Shown here in pieces: positions 34,446 to 46,143 of a stretch of DNA of 64,000 bases. The stretch spans positions 10,314,001 through 10,378,000 of the forward strand of contig OY986436.1 in NCBI GenBank assembly GCA_963920525.1, in the 5' to 3' direction. Made by a program: the position numbers and the translations under genes. The notes below the pieces were generated by a model that saw only the letters and a program-made list of their open reading frames with translations, ran no database searches and had not been told where the DNA came from. Within the stretch, counting starts at the first letter, position 1; each line of letters opens with the position of its first letter. Source of the DNA: Dichetophora obliterata (lineage: Eukaryota; Arthropoda; Insecta; Diptera; Sciomyzidae).

Positions 34446-35425
34446 GGATGTTTTAAAAGCTGCGATCTTTGAAATTATTCAATAGAAGGCACCTTTTTGT
34501 GTTTTGAAGACAAATTAATGTATGATTTTATCATATTGAATTAAATTTGTAACTTTTTGAACTTTTTGTGAAGTGCCAGCGGCAGTACATTTTAATTCAG
34601 GCCTTGTTCGGCCGTTGTTAGACCCAATTTTTTGGTTTTTCGACTGCTAGGCTTTTTAGATTATTTTTATGCCATGTGCGATACCTGTATGTCCGTGCGG
34701 CCCATGTTCGACCGCTAATACTTGTACTCGGGATGTTTTAAAAGTTGCGATATTTGAAATTATTCGGTAGAAGGCACCTTTATGTGTTTTGAAGATGCAA
34801 ATTGTTGTATGATTTTATCATATTGTATTAAATTTGTAACTTTTTGAACTTTTCGTAAAGGGCCAGCGGCAATACAACTTAATGTAGGCCTTGTTCGGCC
34901 GTTGTTCCTCCCAATTTTTTGGCTTTTAGACTGCTAGGCTTTTTGGATTATTTTTATGCCGTGTTTGATACTTGTATGATCGTGCGGCCCATGTTCGACC
35001 GCTGTTCGCCCGCTAATATTTGTACTCGGGATGTTTTAAAAGTTAAGATATTTGAAATTATTCAGTAGAAGGCACCTTTTCGTGTTTTGAAGATGCAAAT
35101 TGTTCAATGGTTTTATCATATTGAATTAAATTGTAACTTTTGGTAAAGGACCAGCGGCAGTACAACTTAATTTAGGCCTTGTTCGGCCGCTGTTCGACCA
35201 AATTTTTTTAGTTTTTAGACTCCTAGGCTTTTTGGATTATTTTTATGCCATGTTTGATACTTTTATGATCGTGCGGACCATGTTCAACCGCTGTTCGCCT
35301 GCTAATATTTGTGCTCGGGATGTTTTAAAAGTTGCGATATTTGAAATTATTCAATAGAAGGCACCTTTTCGTGTTTTGAAGATGTAAATTGTTCTATAAT
35401 TTTATCATATTGAATTAAATTTTCA
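34278..35425 (+). repeat. Four-unit tandem array, 286-300 bp period
   Basis: CAGCGGCAGTACAACTTAA or a variant marks unit starts at 34278, 34578, 34864 and 35152. Each unit contains GGCCTTGTTCGGCCGTTGTT, 'TAGGCTTTTTGGATTATTTTTATGCC', 'GTGCGGCCCATGTTCGACCGC' and 'TCGGGATGTTTTAAAAG'. It is the same family as the element just upstream and, in reverse orientation, the repeats near 57.6 kb. Confidence 0.85.
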
Positions 35426-35680
35426 ATGTCATATTCAATTGATATCGTCGTTTCTAAAGTAAACTAGCGAATATGAAAAATTAAATTTTTTATTTCTAAT
35501 GAAAATTCTATGGAAAATTAAAAATGGTAATTTTTTCAGCTTCGTTAGCTTACTTTTGCAACGAAGATATCTTGGCTAAGCTTATTAAGCACTCTTGTTT
35601 TATGTAACTTCGAAAATAGTTTTTCATTATCTTCAATTATATGGCAAAGAACTCTCCATACCGTTGGCTTAAATGCCTTA

Positions 35681-36307
35681 GACCGTGTTCATAGTAGACG
35701 CTTTGGCTGAAGCTGAATTATGAAGCTGCTATCTAGAGCTTTTTTTGATCATAAAAAAAAAATAAAAAATAAACTGGCCATTTCAGCCCTGGAAAGGACT
35801 TTGACCGAGCTTCTATTGATCAATTGTGTTCTGCGTGTTATTAAATGTTTGATCACAAATGTTTGATCAGAGAGGTGACGACCGAACAGAAAAATTAATT
35901 CAATTGAAAAAACTTTCTGTCTGAGCTGGAATCGAGCCCGGGCTACCGCTGCTCCTTAGCTTAGGAGCCACGCATTCTATCCACTAGGCTACGGCCGCTA
36001 CTTTGATCATAGTGAAAGCTTATTCAACGCTTATTCAACGCTTATTCAAATCTTCACAAAGTAACTTCGTGAACTTATTAGTGCTTATAGTTTATTATGT
36101 GAGCAAGCGAGATGGAAATATAAGCGCTGAAAAGCATTAATAAGTAGCTTTATGCTCAAAGTCAGCTTGCATCTGACTTTTTGACTATGACTTTTGACTT
36201 TTTGACTTGACTATGAACACTTTGAGCTTTTTCCATATGATTATGCACAAATCGTTTTTTAGCTTAACCTCTCAGCTCAGCAAAAAGCGTTCACTGTGAA
36301 CGTGGCC
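35681..36307. mobile_element. PIF/Harbinger-like MITE, TTA target duplication
   Basis: Ends GACCGTGTTCATAGT (35681) and, in reverse complement, GGCCACGTTCACAGT (36307) form a 26-bp imperfect inverted repeat. TTA lies at 35678-35680 and 36308-36310. A 3-bp TTA/TWA duplication and G-rich ends suit PIF/Harbinger. There is no transposase in the 627 bp. A tRNA-like insertion sits inside. Confidence 0.7.
35870..36001 (-). ncRNA. tRNA-like Pol III unit or SINE head
   Basis: On the minus strand the sequence has an A box, TAGCCTAGTGG (35981-35991), and a B box, GGCTCGATTCC (35928-35938), 42 bases apart edge to edge, both close to consensus. A GCTCCT/AGGAGC stem lies between them where the anticodon arm would be. 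A T6 run about 20 nt after the B box could end transcription. The acceptor stem does not pair, so this is not a working tRNA. TTTGATCA flanks the block at 35862-35869 and 36002-36009, consistent with an 8-bp insertion duplication. A tRNA-derived SINE or tRNA pseudogene is the best reading. It is inserted in the Harbinger-like MITE. Confidence 0.6.
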
Positions 36308-36310
36308 TTA

Positions 36311-38720
36311 AAGAACATCGATAAATCGAGCAATATTACGACTTTTCACCAAATTTTTTTAGAAGAAATAAGTTTCAGAGTCTCTCCGTGGCTGAATAAC
36401 TTTGGTATAAACTTTTAATAACAGCCCTTGGTGCGATCTTACATTTTTTGGTTCTTGCTGCACACTATTTTTTAAATTTTACTACATATAACTAAATTTT
36501 TTTTTTACATTTTGCTTCATTTTACTTTTATGTCTTGTTTAATTTCCTTCTATCATTTCATGATATGATTTTATTCCTTTTGCCATTTTTCCTTTAAGTT
36601 CTTGGGCCAAATTAAAGTCCATCAGCAATTCTCTTATCTGTTCATCCAGTCCAGTTGTTTGTCTGTCTGACTTTTCATCCTCTATTTATTCATTGTGTAT
36701 TCAGAAATGCGTTAAATTAATCTGGTCGTTCATTCATTCGATAATTCTTTGCGCTTCTATGATTAATTTTCTTCATGGAATTTTTTTTTGTTTTTATTTT
36801 TAATGCTGCCGCGAAAACTTTTTTTAATTTCTCCTTCACTTCTCTGTTCAACGTCATTGTCTTGGCTTACATTACGTTTTAAGCCAGTTTAGCTTGTTTC
36901 TTGCCGCTTTTTGCACGTTCTAATTGTTTGATTTGGCTGAGCTTAATTTTTTATTCTTTTTTGCAGTCGATCCAACGACGTTTATAAATATTTTGACGTC
37001 ATCATTTCTGTCATACCTCAAAGAATGTAGCATATTTTTTGTGTATGTATAGTATTATGTTTAACTTACCTTTCTTTGTCTTGCTTAACGTTACCGTAAC
37101 ATTCCTCTGTAGACAACACTGTACAACAACCACACGATTAACAACACACACACATAAACACTAAAAAGCACCAAAACAACGACAAACAACATAATTTGTT
37201 CACTGGTTTCGATCTTTTTTTTATTTGGCTTGATTGATTAGCGTTTTAAATGGAAGTAAGGTACTCGCAAATGTTGTCAAGGTTTTCTAAAGGTCTTTAC
37301 AATGCCGTTCTGCTGCTTTTGTTGTAGTTTTTGTTCTTGATTTTTAGTTGTTTGTTTTTGCTGCTGCAGTTTTTTCCTAACTTTCTTTATAGTCGACTAA
37401 AATGAAAGTTGGTTGAATAAGTTTTGACCTAGTTTTTGTTTTTTTCTGCCTCTTTTGAAGCCAAAATGTAAAGCTTCGTAATGCAATTAGGTTTTTGGCG
37501 CTTTTAAAAATGCTAGAGAACAAATCAAGTGTGCCCAAAATATGTCATTACAGGTATGTATGTGTCACTTGAGGTTGGAGACATTTTTTACGAAGAATAT
37601 TTAAGCAGATTTGCTTTACATTCATGCCAAGAATTAAGATTATAAATGAAATAATTAAATTGAAAATTACAGTTATAATACAGTTAATATACAGTTAGTA
37701 GGTATAAATTTCTCCTCAGACATCGGTCAAGTCGCTCAGAAGTTATACGATGACACACAGACGCACCAACAATTTTATATACAAAGATTCAATGCTGCCT
37801 ATAAATTATGTGGTGAAGTTTTTATCTAAATGAAAAAGTTCATATGTTTTCATATGAATGGAAAGAGCTCTCAAAACTCTCAAGACAATTTCAAACACTA
37901 CAACTTTTTAAAAGTGTTCAGTTTCTGCTTGCCTTGCAAATGTCGTAGAATTAAAAATAAACGACTTCAGCAAAAGGCATCCAGAATTAAAGTCAAAGTC
38001 AATAGTATGAAGTTATTGCGTCACATTATTTGGGTCGTAATATATAAAAAAGTTATAAAAATACAATGGTAAAAAATAAGAAAAAAGCAACGAACAAACA
38101 CGCAAACATAAAACTCAGAAATATAAATAAAGTATTGCCTAAAGCAAGGTCATCGAATTTTTTACAAATGCCAACATTTTTGTTTTTTCTACCTGTATCT
38201 TTGTAAACTTATTATATATAATATATGCTTTTGCTTTTTTTTCCCTCATTTATTGCGGGATATTTTTTATATTTTACCTAGAAAAGCAATTACTTTTTAG
38301 CAAAGTTGTTACAAACCACACATTCAATAAATATCATTAAATCAACCGCTATTAAAATAGGTTGTTAAAAATAATCACTCAGGTTTGATGTCAGTAAAAG
38401 AGAGTTTATATATTCCTAGTATTCATAAAATATAAATACCTTTAAAGATTCATAATAGATAATTATACTATTCATTCTAAAGGCTCACTTTAAAAGTGTG
38501 AAAGATTCGTTATATTATTGCCATGACGTTGTTTGAAATGCTATGAATCCGGTATTCAGCGCAGTGAAACATTGATTTGGATAGCTAGTTGAGTTATAAT
38601 GTAATTTTTTTGAATGTGTCAATTTTGACAACTCATTTGAAGTATGTGGTGAAGTAAGTTCATTCGAAAAAGTACTATAAATCAAACTTATAAGTTCATA
38701 AAAAAGAGCTTTATCAATAA
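36311..38720. other. Unique AT-rich DNA without recognised gene
   Basis: The block has T-rich runs and no transposon ends that I can identify. The plus opening at 37830-38072 (80 codons, Lys-rich) has no domain signature. CA-rich patches occur near 37140. Confidence 0.45.
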
Positions 38721-38722
38721 CT

Positions 38723-38778
38723 AGCACGCCACGGACATTTTTTTATCAATCTTCTTAAGACAATACATGTAAAAGAAA
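38723..38778 (-). repeat. Inverted partner of the 25787-25842 repeat
   Basis: The reverse complement reads ACATGTATTGTCTTAA...GTCCGTGGCGTGCTAG, with a few differences from the 25.8-kb copy. No other part of the flanks matches. Confidence 0.65.
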
Positions 38779-38848
38779 TAAAAAATTACTTATTTTCTTT
38801 TGTTTTGTTTGTTTAAAAGCGTTGCACAGTGGCCCCAATCGGACTTTT

Positions 38849-39770
38849 GCGTCTCAAAAACCTGTAACTTTTTGTCTCTTGGCATAATAAAGCCAAACTT
38901 TGAATATATTATTTATGATATTCAATAAATCGTTTGATTTATTTTTTTTTTTTTTCAAAATCCATGTTGTTTTTTAGTACTAAAATTTTACTTAAAGTTA
39001 AGAAATATACAATTATAGCTTGACTTCCGCGTTTCAAAATTCTCTAATTTTCGTGTCTCTTGCAGTAACTAAACTTTATTTAAAATATATTTTCTATGAT
39101 ATTCAATAAGTCATTTAAACTACTTTTTTTAAAAATCCATTTCAGTTTTTAGTACCAACATTTTGTTTTAAATTTAAAAAAACAATTTTAGCTTTAACAA
39201 ATCTGTTACTTTTTTGTTTCTTGAAATATTTAAGCAGAATTCAGAATGTATTTTCTATGATATTCAATAAATCACTTGAAAGACTTTTTTAAAAGTTCCA
39301 TTTTAGTTTTTAATACTAATTTTTTTCAAGTTAAAAAATACGATTTTGCGTTTCAAAATGGTGTAACTTTTTTGTCTCTTGCAATAATGAAGCCAAATTT
39401 AAAATATATTTTCCAAGATATTCAATAAATCATTTAAATTCCTTCTTTTTCAAAATAAATTTCAGTTTTTAGTACCGAATTTTAAAAATATTTAAATTTA
39501 AAAAATACGATTTTGGCTTCAAAAAATCTGTAGCTTTTTTGTTTCTTGAAATATTTAAGCCCAATTTGGAATGTATTTTCTTTGATATTTAATAAATCAC
39601 TTGAACTACTTTTTTCCAAAATTCCATTTTAGTTTTTAGTACTAATTATTTTCAAGTTAAAAGAATACGATTTTGCGTTTCAAAATTGCGTAACTTTTTT
39701 GTCTCTTGCAATAATGAAGCCAAATTTAAAATATATTTTCTATGATTTGCAATAAATAATTCAAAATCCA
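38849..39770 (+). repeat. ~163-bp satellite, alternating A/B units
   Basis: Six units are marked by 'GTCTCTTG' or 'GTTTCTTG' at 38873, 39054, 39211, 39376, 39540 and 39702. All carry 'GATATTCAATAAATC' and 'TTTCAGTTTTTAGTAC'. Units at 39054, 39376 and 39702 have GTCTCTTGCA plus TTTAAAATATATTTTC. Units at 39211 and 39540 have GTTTCTTGAAATATTTAAGC plus GAATGTATTTTC. This makes a dimeric repeat of about 325 bp. Confidence 0.85.
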
Positions 39771-39774
39771 TTAT

Positions 39775-40820
39775 TTTTATTATTACAAGCTTGTTAAGAT
39801 TTTTTTTACAAGCTGATAGAAGTTTTTATAATTTTAAAATCTTAAAAATAAAGTCTTAAATCTAAAATTTACAGTAATCGTATCTGTTGAAGAATTCTGA
39901 TATAAACCAGAAAACGTATGTTATAGAATAATACCATGCAGGACAAAGGCATGGGATCCATACAAAAATTAAAGAAATAGTTTAATTGTGCAAACTTACC
40001 ATAAAACCCCCAAAAACACAAGTTTATGATATGTGATGTATTAGAAAGAGCAGCAAGGCCCCCTTTTGCATTCCTACGCCACTGGTTTCTTCTAGACTAA
40101 CATGTTTTTGAAAAACATGCAGATTTTAACGTTTAATAGAAGAAACAAAATATAAAGTTTATGGGATATTTTTTTGCCATGCACCTCGTTATGAAAATTT
40201 AAATTTCTCAAAAAGGGCAAAATTGGAGCAACTTATTTTTTTTTTGTCTAGTTACCAATATACTAAGGAACCAAATGCACTATGAAAGAAAACAGCGCAA
40301 GACAGCGCAACTATTTAAACCTTAATCAAAGATGAAAAAAAGTAAAAAAACAGGTTGATAAAAAATATTAAATTTAATAAATAAAACAATTTTTTGTTTT
40401 ATTTTATTATTTCAAAAAGCTTAAACTTCAAGCTTTCCAATGGTATATAATTCATTTCGCTGCTTCTTGAGAACACTGTGTCTTGAGAAGACTTTAGCAA
40501 GCCATTTAACTGAATCGTGTCAATTTTTTTATAAAATTTTCATTGTAGTACAAAATTTGACCTTTTCTGAGATTATTTTCATAATGAGCCTGTATCAAGA
40601 GCAATTTTGAAAAAATCATTTATGAGACGAAAAAGTCCACATGAGCTTCAAATTTTGTTTTGAAATAAAAAAATTACAACAAACACAAGCAAATAATAAA
40701 AATACTGGTGGACTATTATCAAGTTTCTATAATAGGGCTGTAAGTTTCACTTAAAGATTCCAAACTGAACTAAGCAGTAAAAAGAAAAGGGAAGGTCTAT
40801 GCGTAACTTGTAAGATAAAC
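39775..40820. other. AT-rich stretch; lone hAT-type end
   Basis: No gene is visible. Besides the hAT-type end at 40068-40085, ACATGTTTTTGAAAAACATG near 40100-40119 is a palindrome. Confidence 0.4.
40068..40085 (-). mobile_element. Solo hAT-type end CCAGTGGCGTAGGAATGC
   Basis: The minus strand reads CCAGTGGCGTAGGAATGC, sharing CAGTGGCGTAG with the hAT MITE at 19055. No matching opposite end lies within about 1 kb. Confidence 0.45.
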
Positions 40821-40826
40821 TAGCAC

Positions 40827-40960
40827 ATGATTACATGGTACACTGACGGCTTTGTTACCAAAGAAAGGGCCGAAGCAGTAGTCTACGGATTAAAAATTAA
40901 ATTTTTCGAGTCTATAGGCAAGAAGAACAGCAGAAGAACAGCAGCATTGACAGGTTCGTA
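40827..40960 (+). pseudogene. Non-LTR retrotransposon RNase H, N-terminal fragment
   Basis: The frame starting at ATG 40827 reads MITWYTDGFVTKERAEAVVY and continues GLKIKFFESIG. W-Y-T-D-G is the first catalytic motif of the RNase H domain in RNase-H-bearing non-LTR retrotransposons, the Asp being the metal ligand, and GAGVYG-like and 'PLG' landmarks follow at the right spacing. An in-frame TAG precedes it and a TAG ends it soon after. The rest of RNase H is not here. It probably belongs to the same copy as the tail at 41176-41457, the middle having been lost. Confidence 0.65.
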
Positions 40961-41175
40961 TACTTACTAGAAAGAAACGAGATAGAAATAACTTTTTTCT
41001 CTCTTGTTTACATAGTTTTCCTGTGCTTGTCTGCCTGCCTGTCTGCTTCGGCGCTTACTCTACGGGCAGCCTTACACATGAGCTATCCTGCAATATAACC
41101 AACAACAGATAGTCAGCAGATAACACGAGTAATATAACGCGGGGAATCTGGCCCAAATTCACCCTTAAGCGTTAA

Positions 41176-41457
41176 AAAGAACTCATTATTCTCAGTAGAG
41201 ACCACATCAGTACCATGGTAGGGATTCTTACAGGGCACTGCCTGATTGGCAGACACGCTCAGAGATTGAACATCCCCTACAACAATTTCTGCAGAAGCTG
41301 TAGGGATGAGGAGTAGGAAGAATCTACAGTACATTTACTCTGCACTTGCCCAGAGCTGGTTAAAAAAGGCTTTCTTCACTTAGGCAACTGGTTTTTTAAT
41401 GATCTTGACGAACCGTTAGGAATCTTCGGTATACCGAATCCTAGGCTTAGTAATTAG
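41176..41457 (+). pseudogene. Non-LTR ORF2 C-terminal zinc-knuckle tail, copy A
   Basis: The frame reads ELIILSRDHISTMVGILTGH then LIGRHAQRLNIPYNNFCRSC and, after an in-frame TAG at 41314-41316, STVHLLCTCPELVKKGFLHL, ending at TAG 41455-41457. The order L-T-G-H-C ... C-R-x-C ... E-E-x-x-H-L-L-C-x-C-P is the post-RNase H tail of jockey/I/R1-type ORF2 proteins and includes a Cys/His knuckle that may bind RNA. The single nonsense codon replaces a residue in the acidic 'EEE' run. Confidence 0.75.
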
Positions 41458-41478
41458 CTCAAACTGGTTTAAATACAG

Positions 41479-41733
41479 AAAGGAAAATTAACCCTCGGTT
41501 TTAAAATGGGCCTTCTTGGCCTAAGTCTGCCTTGTAAATACCGGAACCAAAACATAGCTATGCTATCCGATAATCAAGCGGCTATCAAGGCACTGAAATC
41601 TCATCAGATAACCTCAAAAACGGGTCTTGATAAATTTAACACGATTGGGGATCAAAACCGGTTCTTGAGCCTGTTGGTTTCGGGACACACAGGTATAGAA
41701 GGAAACGAAATTTTCGGACGAACTGTGGAATAG
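41479..41733 (+). pseudogene. Non-LTR RNase H, C-terminal part, copy B
   Basis: The frame includes IAMLSDNQAAIKALKSHQIT and LVSGHTGIEGNEIFGRTVE. S-D-N/S-Q-A-A-I-x-A-L holds a catalytic Asp, and 'W-V-P-G-H-x-G-I-x-G-N-E' with its His is the RNase H handle motif, so the domain is certain. Here the Trp-Val-Pro is degraded to LVS. The frame ends at TAG 41731-41733. RT and endonuclease are missing upstream: the fragment starts directly after copy A, so two 5'-truncated or deleted copies abut. Confidence 0.8.
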
Positions 41734-42162
41734 TTAAAGCGATCCTTTCCCTTTCGATAAGTAAATATGAAGAAAAATAAAGAGGAACATACTGGGAAAA
41801 TCTGCCAGGGTTAGTACACTCTAAAACTTCTCTTAGGAAAATACGACCTAATGAGATTTAAGGAATGCATGAAGCTAACAAAAAATGATCTAAGAATCAT
41901 CGCAGGATTGCTAACAGGTCGCTGTAGATTAAACTATCACCTCACAATCCTGAGAATTCTAAGTGATAGCTTATGTAGGTTTTGCATGAAAGACGAAGAA
42001 TCTGCGATGCTTATGTTGGGACAGTGTCCCTCACTTGTTCAAGCTCAACAGAAATATCTGGGTTGCCACATTCAAGTAATAACAGATAATTCATTGAAAT
42101 CAAGAGATATAGGATGTATACTAACTTTTATCTCAGAGATTGAACTAAAGGAGGTTCTTTAG
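41734..42162 (+). pseudogene. Non-LTR ORF2 C-terminal tail, copy B
   Basis: A W-E-N-L-P-G-L-V-H-S-K-T-S-L-R-K segment near 41785-41838 is joined by a one-base frameshift to the frame at 41851-42162. That frame reads NDLRIIAGLLTGRCRLNYHL and DSLCRFCMKDEESAMLMLGQ and closes at the TAG of 42160-42162. It is the same domain order as copy A but clearly a different family member (RCRLNYHL against HCLIGRHA). Breaks are the frameshift and the stop at 41731-41733. Confidence 0.75.
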
Positions 42163-42228
42163 TTCCATGAAGGGGCACAATATATTTTTAGGTTGCAACA
42201 ATAATAATAATAATAAAAATAAAAATAA
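42163..42228 (+). other. Non-LTR 3' UTR and (TAA)n-type tail
   Basis: After the stop, about 35 bp of UTR leads to CAACAATAATAATAATAATA and AAAATAAAAATAAG. A TAA-repeat tail is known for I-type elements, which also carry RNase H. Confidence 0.6.
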
Positions 42229-42234
42229 GTTAAA

Positions 42235-42870
42235 CTTGAAGTAAGTTAATGTTGTGGTCAGTAAATGTGAATTAAAATTGAAGTGAATTAAACTGAAAGT
42301 GAGTTAATGTTGAAGTGCGTTAAAGCTACTAAGTTTATGTGAGTTAAAGTAAAAGTGAGTTTTAACATTTTTAATTCGACTCTTTGTGAGTTAAATAATT
42401 GGGTTAACATATATTACGTGAAATTTTACGTGATTTGAAGTTAAAATGAGTTAAAGATGAAGTGAGTTGAACTTGAAGTGAGTCAATTTTTAAGTTAGTT
42501 AAAGTAACTAATTTTATGAGAGTTAAAGTAAAATTAATTGTGTACTCTTTTATTCGTTTAACTCTTTGTGAATTAAAAAAGTAGGTTAATTTTTTTAAAG
42601 TGAGTTAGATCCAAATTGAGTAAAGTTAAAATGAATTGAATTTTATGAGAGTTAAAGTTAAAGTTAAAGTTAAAGTGAGTTAAAAATAAAGTGAGTTAAT
42701 GCTGAAGTGAGTCAAAGCTAAAGTGAGTTTTAACAATTTTATTCGTTCAACTCTTTGTAAATCAAAGAATTAAGTTAATATTTATTAAAGTGAGGCAAAG
42801 TTAAATTGAGTTAAAGGTAAAGTGAGTTAAACTCGAAGTGAGTTAATGTTAAAGTAAAAGTGTGTTAATG
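42235..42870 (+). repeat. GTTAAAGTGAG minisatellite
   Basis: Repeated GAGTTAAAGTTAAAGTGAG-type units of variable length. It begins right after the non-LTR tail. Confidence 0.85.
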
Positions 42871-43079
42871 GCTGGAATGCATAAAAAGTGAGCATTTGCT
42901 CCGACTCGATTTTTCAAGTAAAATAAAGAGAGTTTATGAATTTTTTACTGAAAACGGAGCAAATAAAACTCACTTTAGCTTTGACTCACTTTAACATTAA
43001 CTCACTTTATTTTTAACTCACTTTAACTTCAAATCTCATAAAATTCAATTCATTTTAACTTTCCATTGGCATTCCAGCC
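42871..43079. mobile_element. Short element with GGCTGGAATGC ends
   Basis: GGCTGGAATGC at 42871 is inverted at 43069-43079. The right part (42965-43060) carries the upstream GTTAAAGTGAG minisatellite in reverse orientation, so array plus element may be one foldback whose right arm is short. An inner 'TTTGCTCCG'/'CGGAGCAAA' inverted pair lies at 42896 and 42955. Confidence 0.5.
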
Positions 43080-43089
43080 AAAAGCTAAG

Positions 43090-44690
43090 TGTTCCGCTGT
43101 GTTTGAATGTACATATTTTGTAATTTACAAGTAAATTATAATTCAAATTAATTTTAAGTAATTTATTTATAAAGTAATGTAAGTTAAAGTAAAAGCTTCT
43201 GAGTTTGCGTATTTTACAATTTCAAATTTTTTTCATATTTAAATACTGTTATTGCTTTTAAAACCCTAAACAAAATCTAACATATTCCCTTAAATATCTC
43301 ACAATATTTAATGTGTTTATTTTTGCGCTCTTCTGAAAAATATTGCGAATTGCAATAATCTCTGCATAGGTTTTGAGCACATGTTCTGTCACCTGCGCTA
43401 ATTGGTTTTTTTCCTATATTTTTAATTTTTTATATTTATTATTTTTTGTTGTTGTTTATATTCGCACTTGGCATGGAAAACTACTCGCTATGTATGTTTG
43501 TATATATATTTATGTGTTACGCTATGCCGAATGTTTGTAACTGAGTGCTCAGTGTGCGATTCAATATTTATACAAATATTTGCCAGAGCTTAAAATGTTG
43601 CGGAAAAACGTCACTTGTGGGCTGAGAACTTTTAAATACATTTATTTTCTATTGAATTTGATCAATTGATTTTAAATGAAACAATAAAGTTTTATTTTGT
43701 ATTTTGAATTTACATTAAATAATGTATGAGGTTGCACTATTGTCCCTATGTTTGAATTTTTTTTTCAACAATAATAATAAATATTATAACCTGATATTTA
43801 TAAAATCGAACTGCAGATGCTTGTTTAATTTATAATTTTGTTGAATAATTTTTAAAATTTACTTTAATCAGTAATTTTTCTTATCAGTTTAAATAAATTA
43901 TACGGTATAATTTTGTTTTCTATATTGGAGTCTGGATTTTCCCTTGAAATTCAATTTAAGCTGTATCACAAATTGCATTATTTTAACCTCTCTCTCTCTC
44001 GCTCTCCCTTTGGTTTTCAGTATCAATTCTTTCTTATCAAAGTTTTATTTTTACAGCGGCTGGCTTATCAATAATTTTTCTTTTAATTTTGTTTGCTTTT
44101 GGCAGCTACTTTTAAACCTGTTTTTTCGCTTCTTTAGTAAATACAAAATTTTTCTTTCTAAATAGTCGTCGCATTTATTTGCGGTCTTTATTATTTTTTA
44201 ATTTAATTTTATCTATTTACTTTATTGAAATGTTTGAATTTTATTGCGGTTTGTTTTTTGTTTTGCCTTTTTTTGCCTTTTTTGCCTCACACTATATTCA
44301 CACAGTTGGCTTCAGTTCGTAAAATTGCGGTTGTTGTCTTTTATTTATTTATGTTTTTAATTTTGAGTTTTGTTTTTTCTTGCAACCTAAAATTGGGATT
44401 ATATTAGTATCTGTTGCTATGCGGTGACTAATGATAATAGATCGGCACGTTTTTGTGCTTTTTGACTTAATGTTTTTTATATTTTTCGTGTTTTCAAAAG
44501 TTCTTGGTGTCTTAAACTCTTTATTCTGTACTTTTTTTGTTCTGTTTAAAATGTGATAATTTTTGTGGTATTTATCAACTGCTTTAGGCTGGGAGATGTT
44601 GTGAGTGGAGGTTGTCTCTCGACTGCCCTCGGCAATCAGAGTTCCTAACCTATTATGTTTTCTATGAATGTATTCGTTATGAATAACCCC
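43090..44690. other. AT-rich stretch without recognised gene
   Basis: A strong polypyrimidine tract ending TTTGGTTTTCAG at 44020 looks like a 3' splice acceptor, but no exon-like sequence follows. Openings at 43944-44407 are Phe/Leu-rich translations of T-rich DNA. Confidence 0.4.
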
Positions 44691-44699
44691 AATCATAAC

Positions 44700-44970
44700 T
44701 TATGCATAACTTGCAATGAGTGAAAGCCGGTGAAGATTCATTGAAATAATCTTCAATATTGGAAAATTTTAACTTAAAGATAAGTGAGCTATCGATAATG
44801 GTTAGCAGTGAATACTCAGACCGAAAGACAAACAAAATATTTTTTATTCCCGGTGTCAGAAAGTTATATTTCATGCAATATTGGACCTCATTGAGATTAT
44901 TCAGTCATCGATAAAGGTTATCAGTGACTGCTCTTTCATCAGTGACATTGATCGAAAGACTGTCAAAAAG
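44700..44970 (+). repeat. Two-copy diverged tandem repeat (~170 bp)
   Basis: Both copies contain TTGAaATaAT, 'CTATCGATAATGGTTAGCAG' or 'ATCGATAAAGGTTATCAG', and 'GAcCGAAAGAC'. Confidence 0.55.
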
Positions 44971-45139
44971 TAATGTGGTCAGACCAAAACAATTCTGTAT
45001 TTCAAGACTTTTTTTTGTATGAACTATACTTCACAAATAAAAGACATAAATCTTCTGGATTTCAAGATATCTTCCGAATTTGTTCTTAATATGTTTTGTA
45101 TTTCTAATAATAAAAACTAGAAATATAAATTAAAACAAG

Positions 45140-45720
45140 TCATCTGAAGTTATGTTATCAGATAGTTTTAAATTTGAATCTACCTCCCATACAAAGTGAA
45201 TTTATCAAAACGGTAAAATCTCTTTAAATTCCACAAAAATTAATATAATGACTTCCAAACTTGAACATATGCTTTAACCTGTAATGTGCACTTTAAGTAT
45301 GATATTGGTAAAAATCCAGTGAAAAACACGTCTACCTCCAATACAAAGTAACTTTATGAAATCAGTAAAATCTCTTTAAATTCCACAAACACTAGTTCAA
45401 TGGCTTAAGACTTTGCAAATTTGTTTTAATCTTAACTATGCACTCGATGTTTGCAATTTAAAATAAAAAAAAAATTCCGTCCACTTCCTATACAAAGTGA
45501 CGTCATCATAATAGTAAAACCTTTATAAATTCCAAAAACATTAATGTTTTAACTTGATATTGTTTACATAAGCTTAAATAAATAAAAAGGATACTGCGTT
45601 TCAAATATGAAATATTTGGCTAAAAACGATGCCTTATAAAAGTGACGTCATCAAAATAATGCAACATTCAAGACTTCGAACAAACTAAAACACGGTCGTA
45701 GGAGCATTTTAACTTCGGTC
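45140..45720 (+). repeat. Satellite S, ~150-bp units
   Basis: Units near 45178, 45332, 45481 and 45630 share 'cTaCCTCCCATACAAAGTGA', 'tcatcaAAatagtaAAATC' and 'TTTAAATTCCACAAA'. The family recurs inverted at 47090-47460 and 49335-49400, and a relic lies near 26530-26640. Confidence 0.75.
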
Positions 45721-46143
45721 CAGTGAAAGATATTACCTTACTAGTTATTAATTACATTGTCAAAAGATATTATTGTTATAATTAAAGTGTATTAAAATAT
45801 TGATTGTCAAGTACAATCAACAATTTCAGATAAGCAAATATCAAATGTAATTGTAGCCAATGGGCTTAACACTATCAGTACAAACAAAAATTCGTTAGAT
45901 AACGATGTTAGAGAGAATGCGAGTTAATGTAGCGAACTTCGACGAACAATTCTGTTCACGAAAGTAATGATATTCACAATCTTAGAAATTTCGTGCTATG
46001 TAGTGTATGTTTGGCAGCCATTTTCTATTTTTAACAATCATGTAATATTTTTATTATTTGATGAGGAACTTTTCTTTAAGTAACGGCTCTTTTCCATATC
46101 ATTGACAAGTTAACGGAAACACGTGCTTATGAATAGTATTGCT

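Noticed and set aside
43981..44020. Strong acceptor-like polypyrimidine tract ending in CAG
   Set aside because: No exon-like reading frame or donor follows, so splice use cannot be supported.
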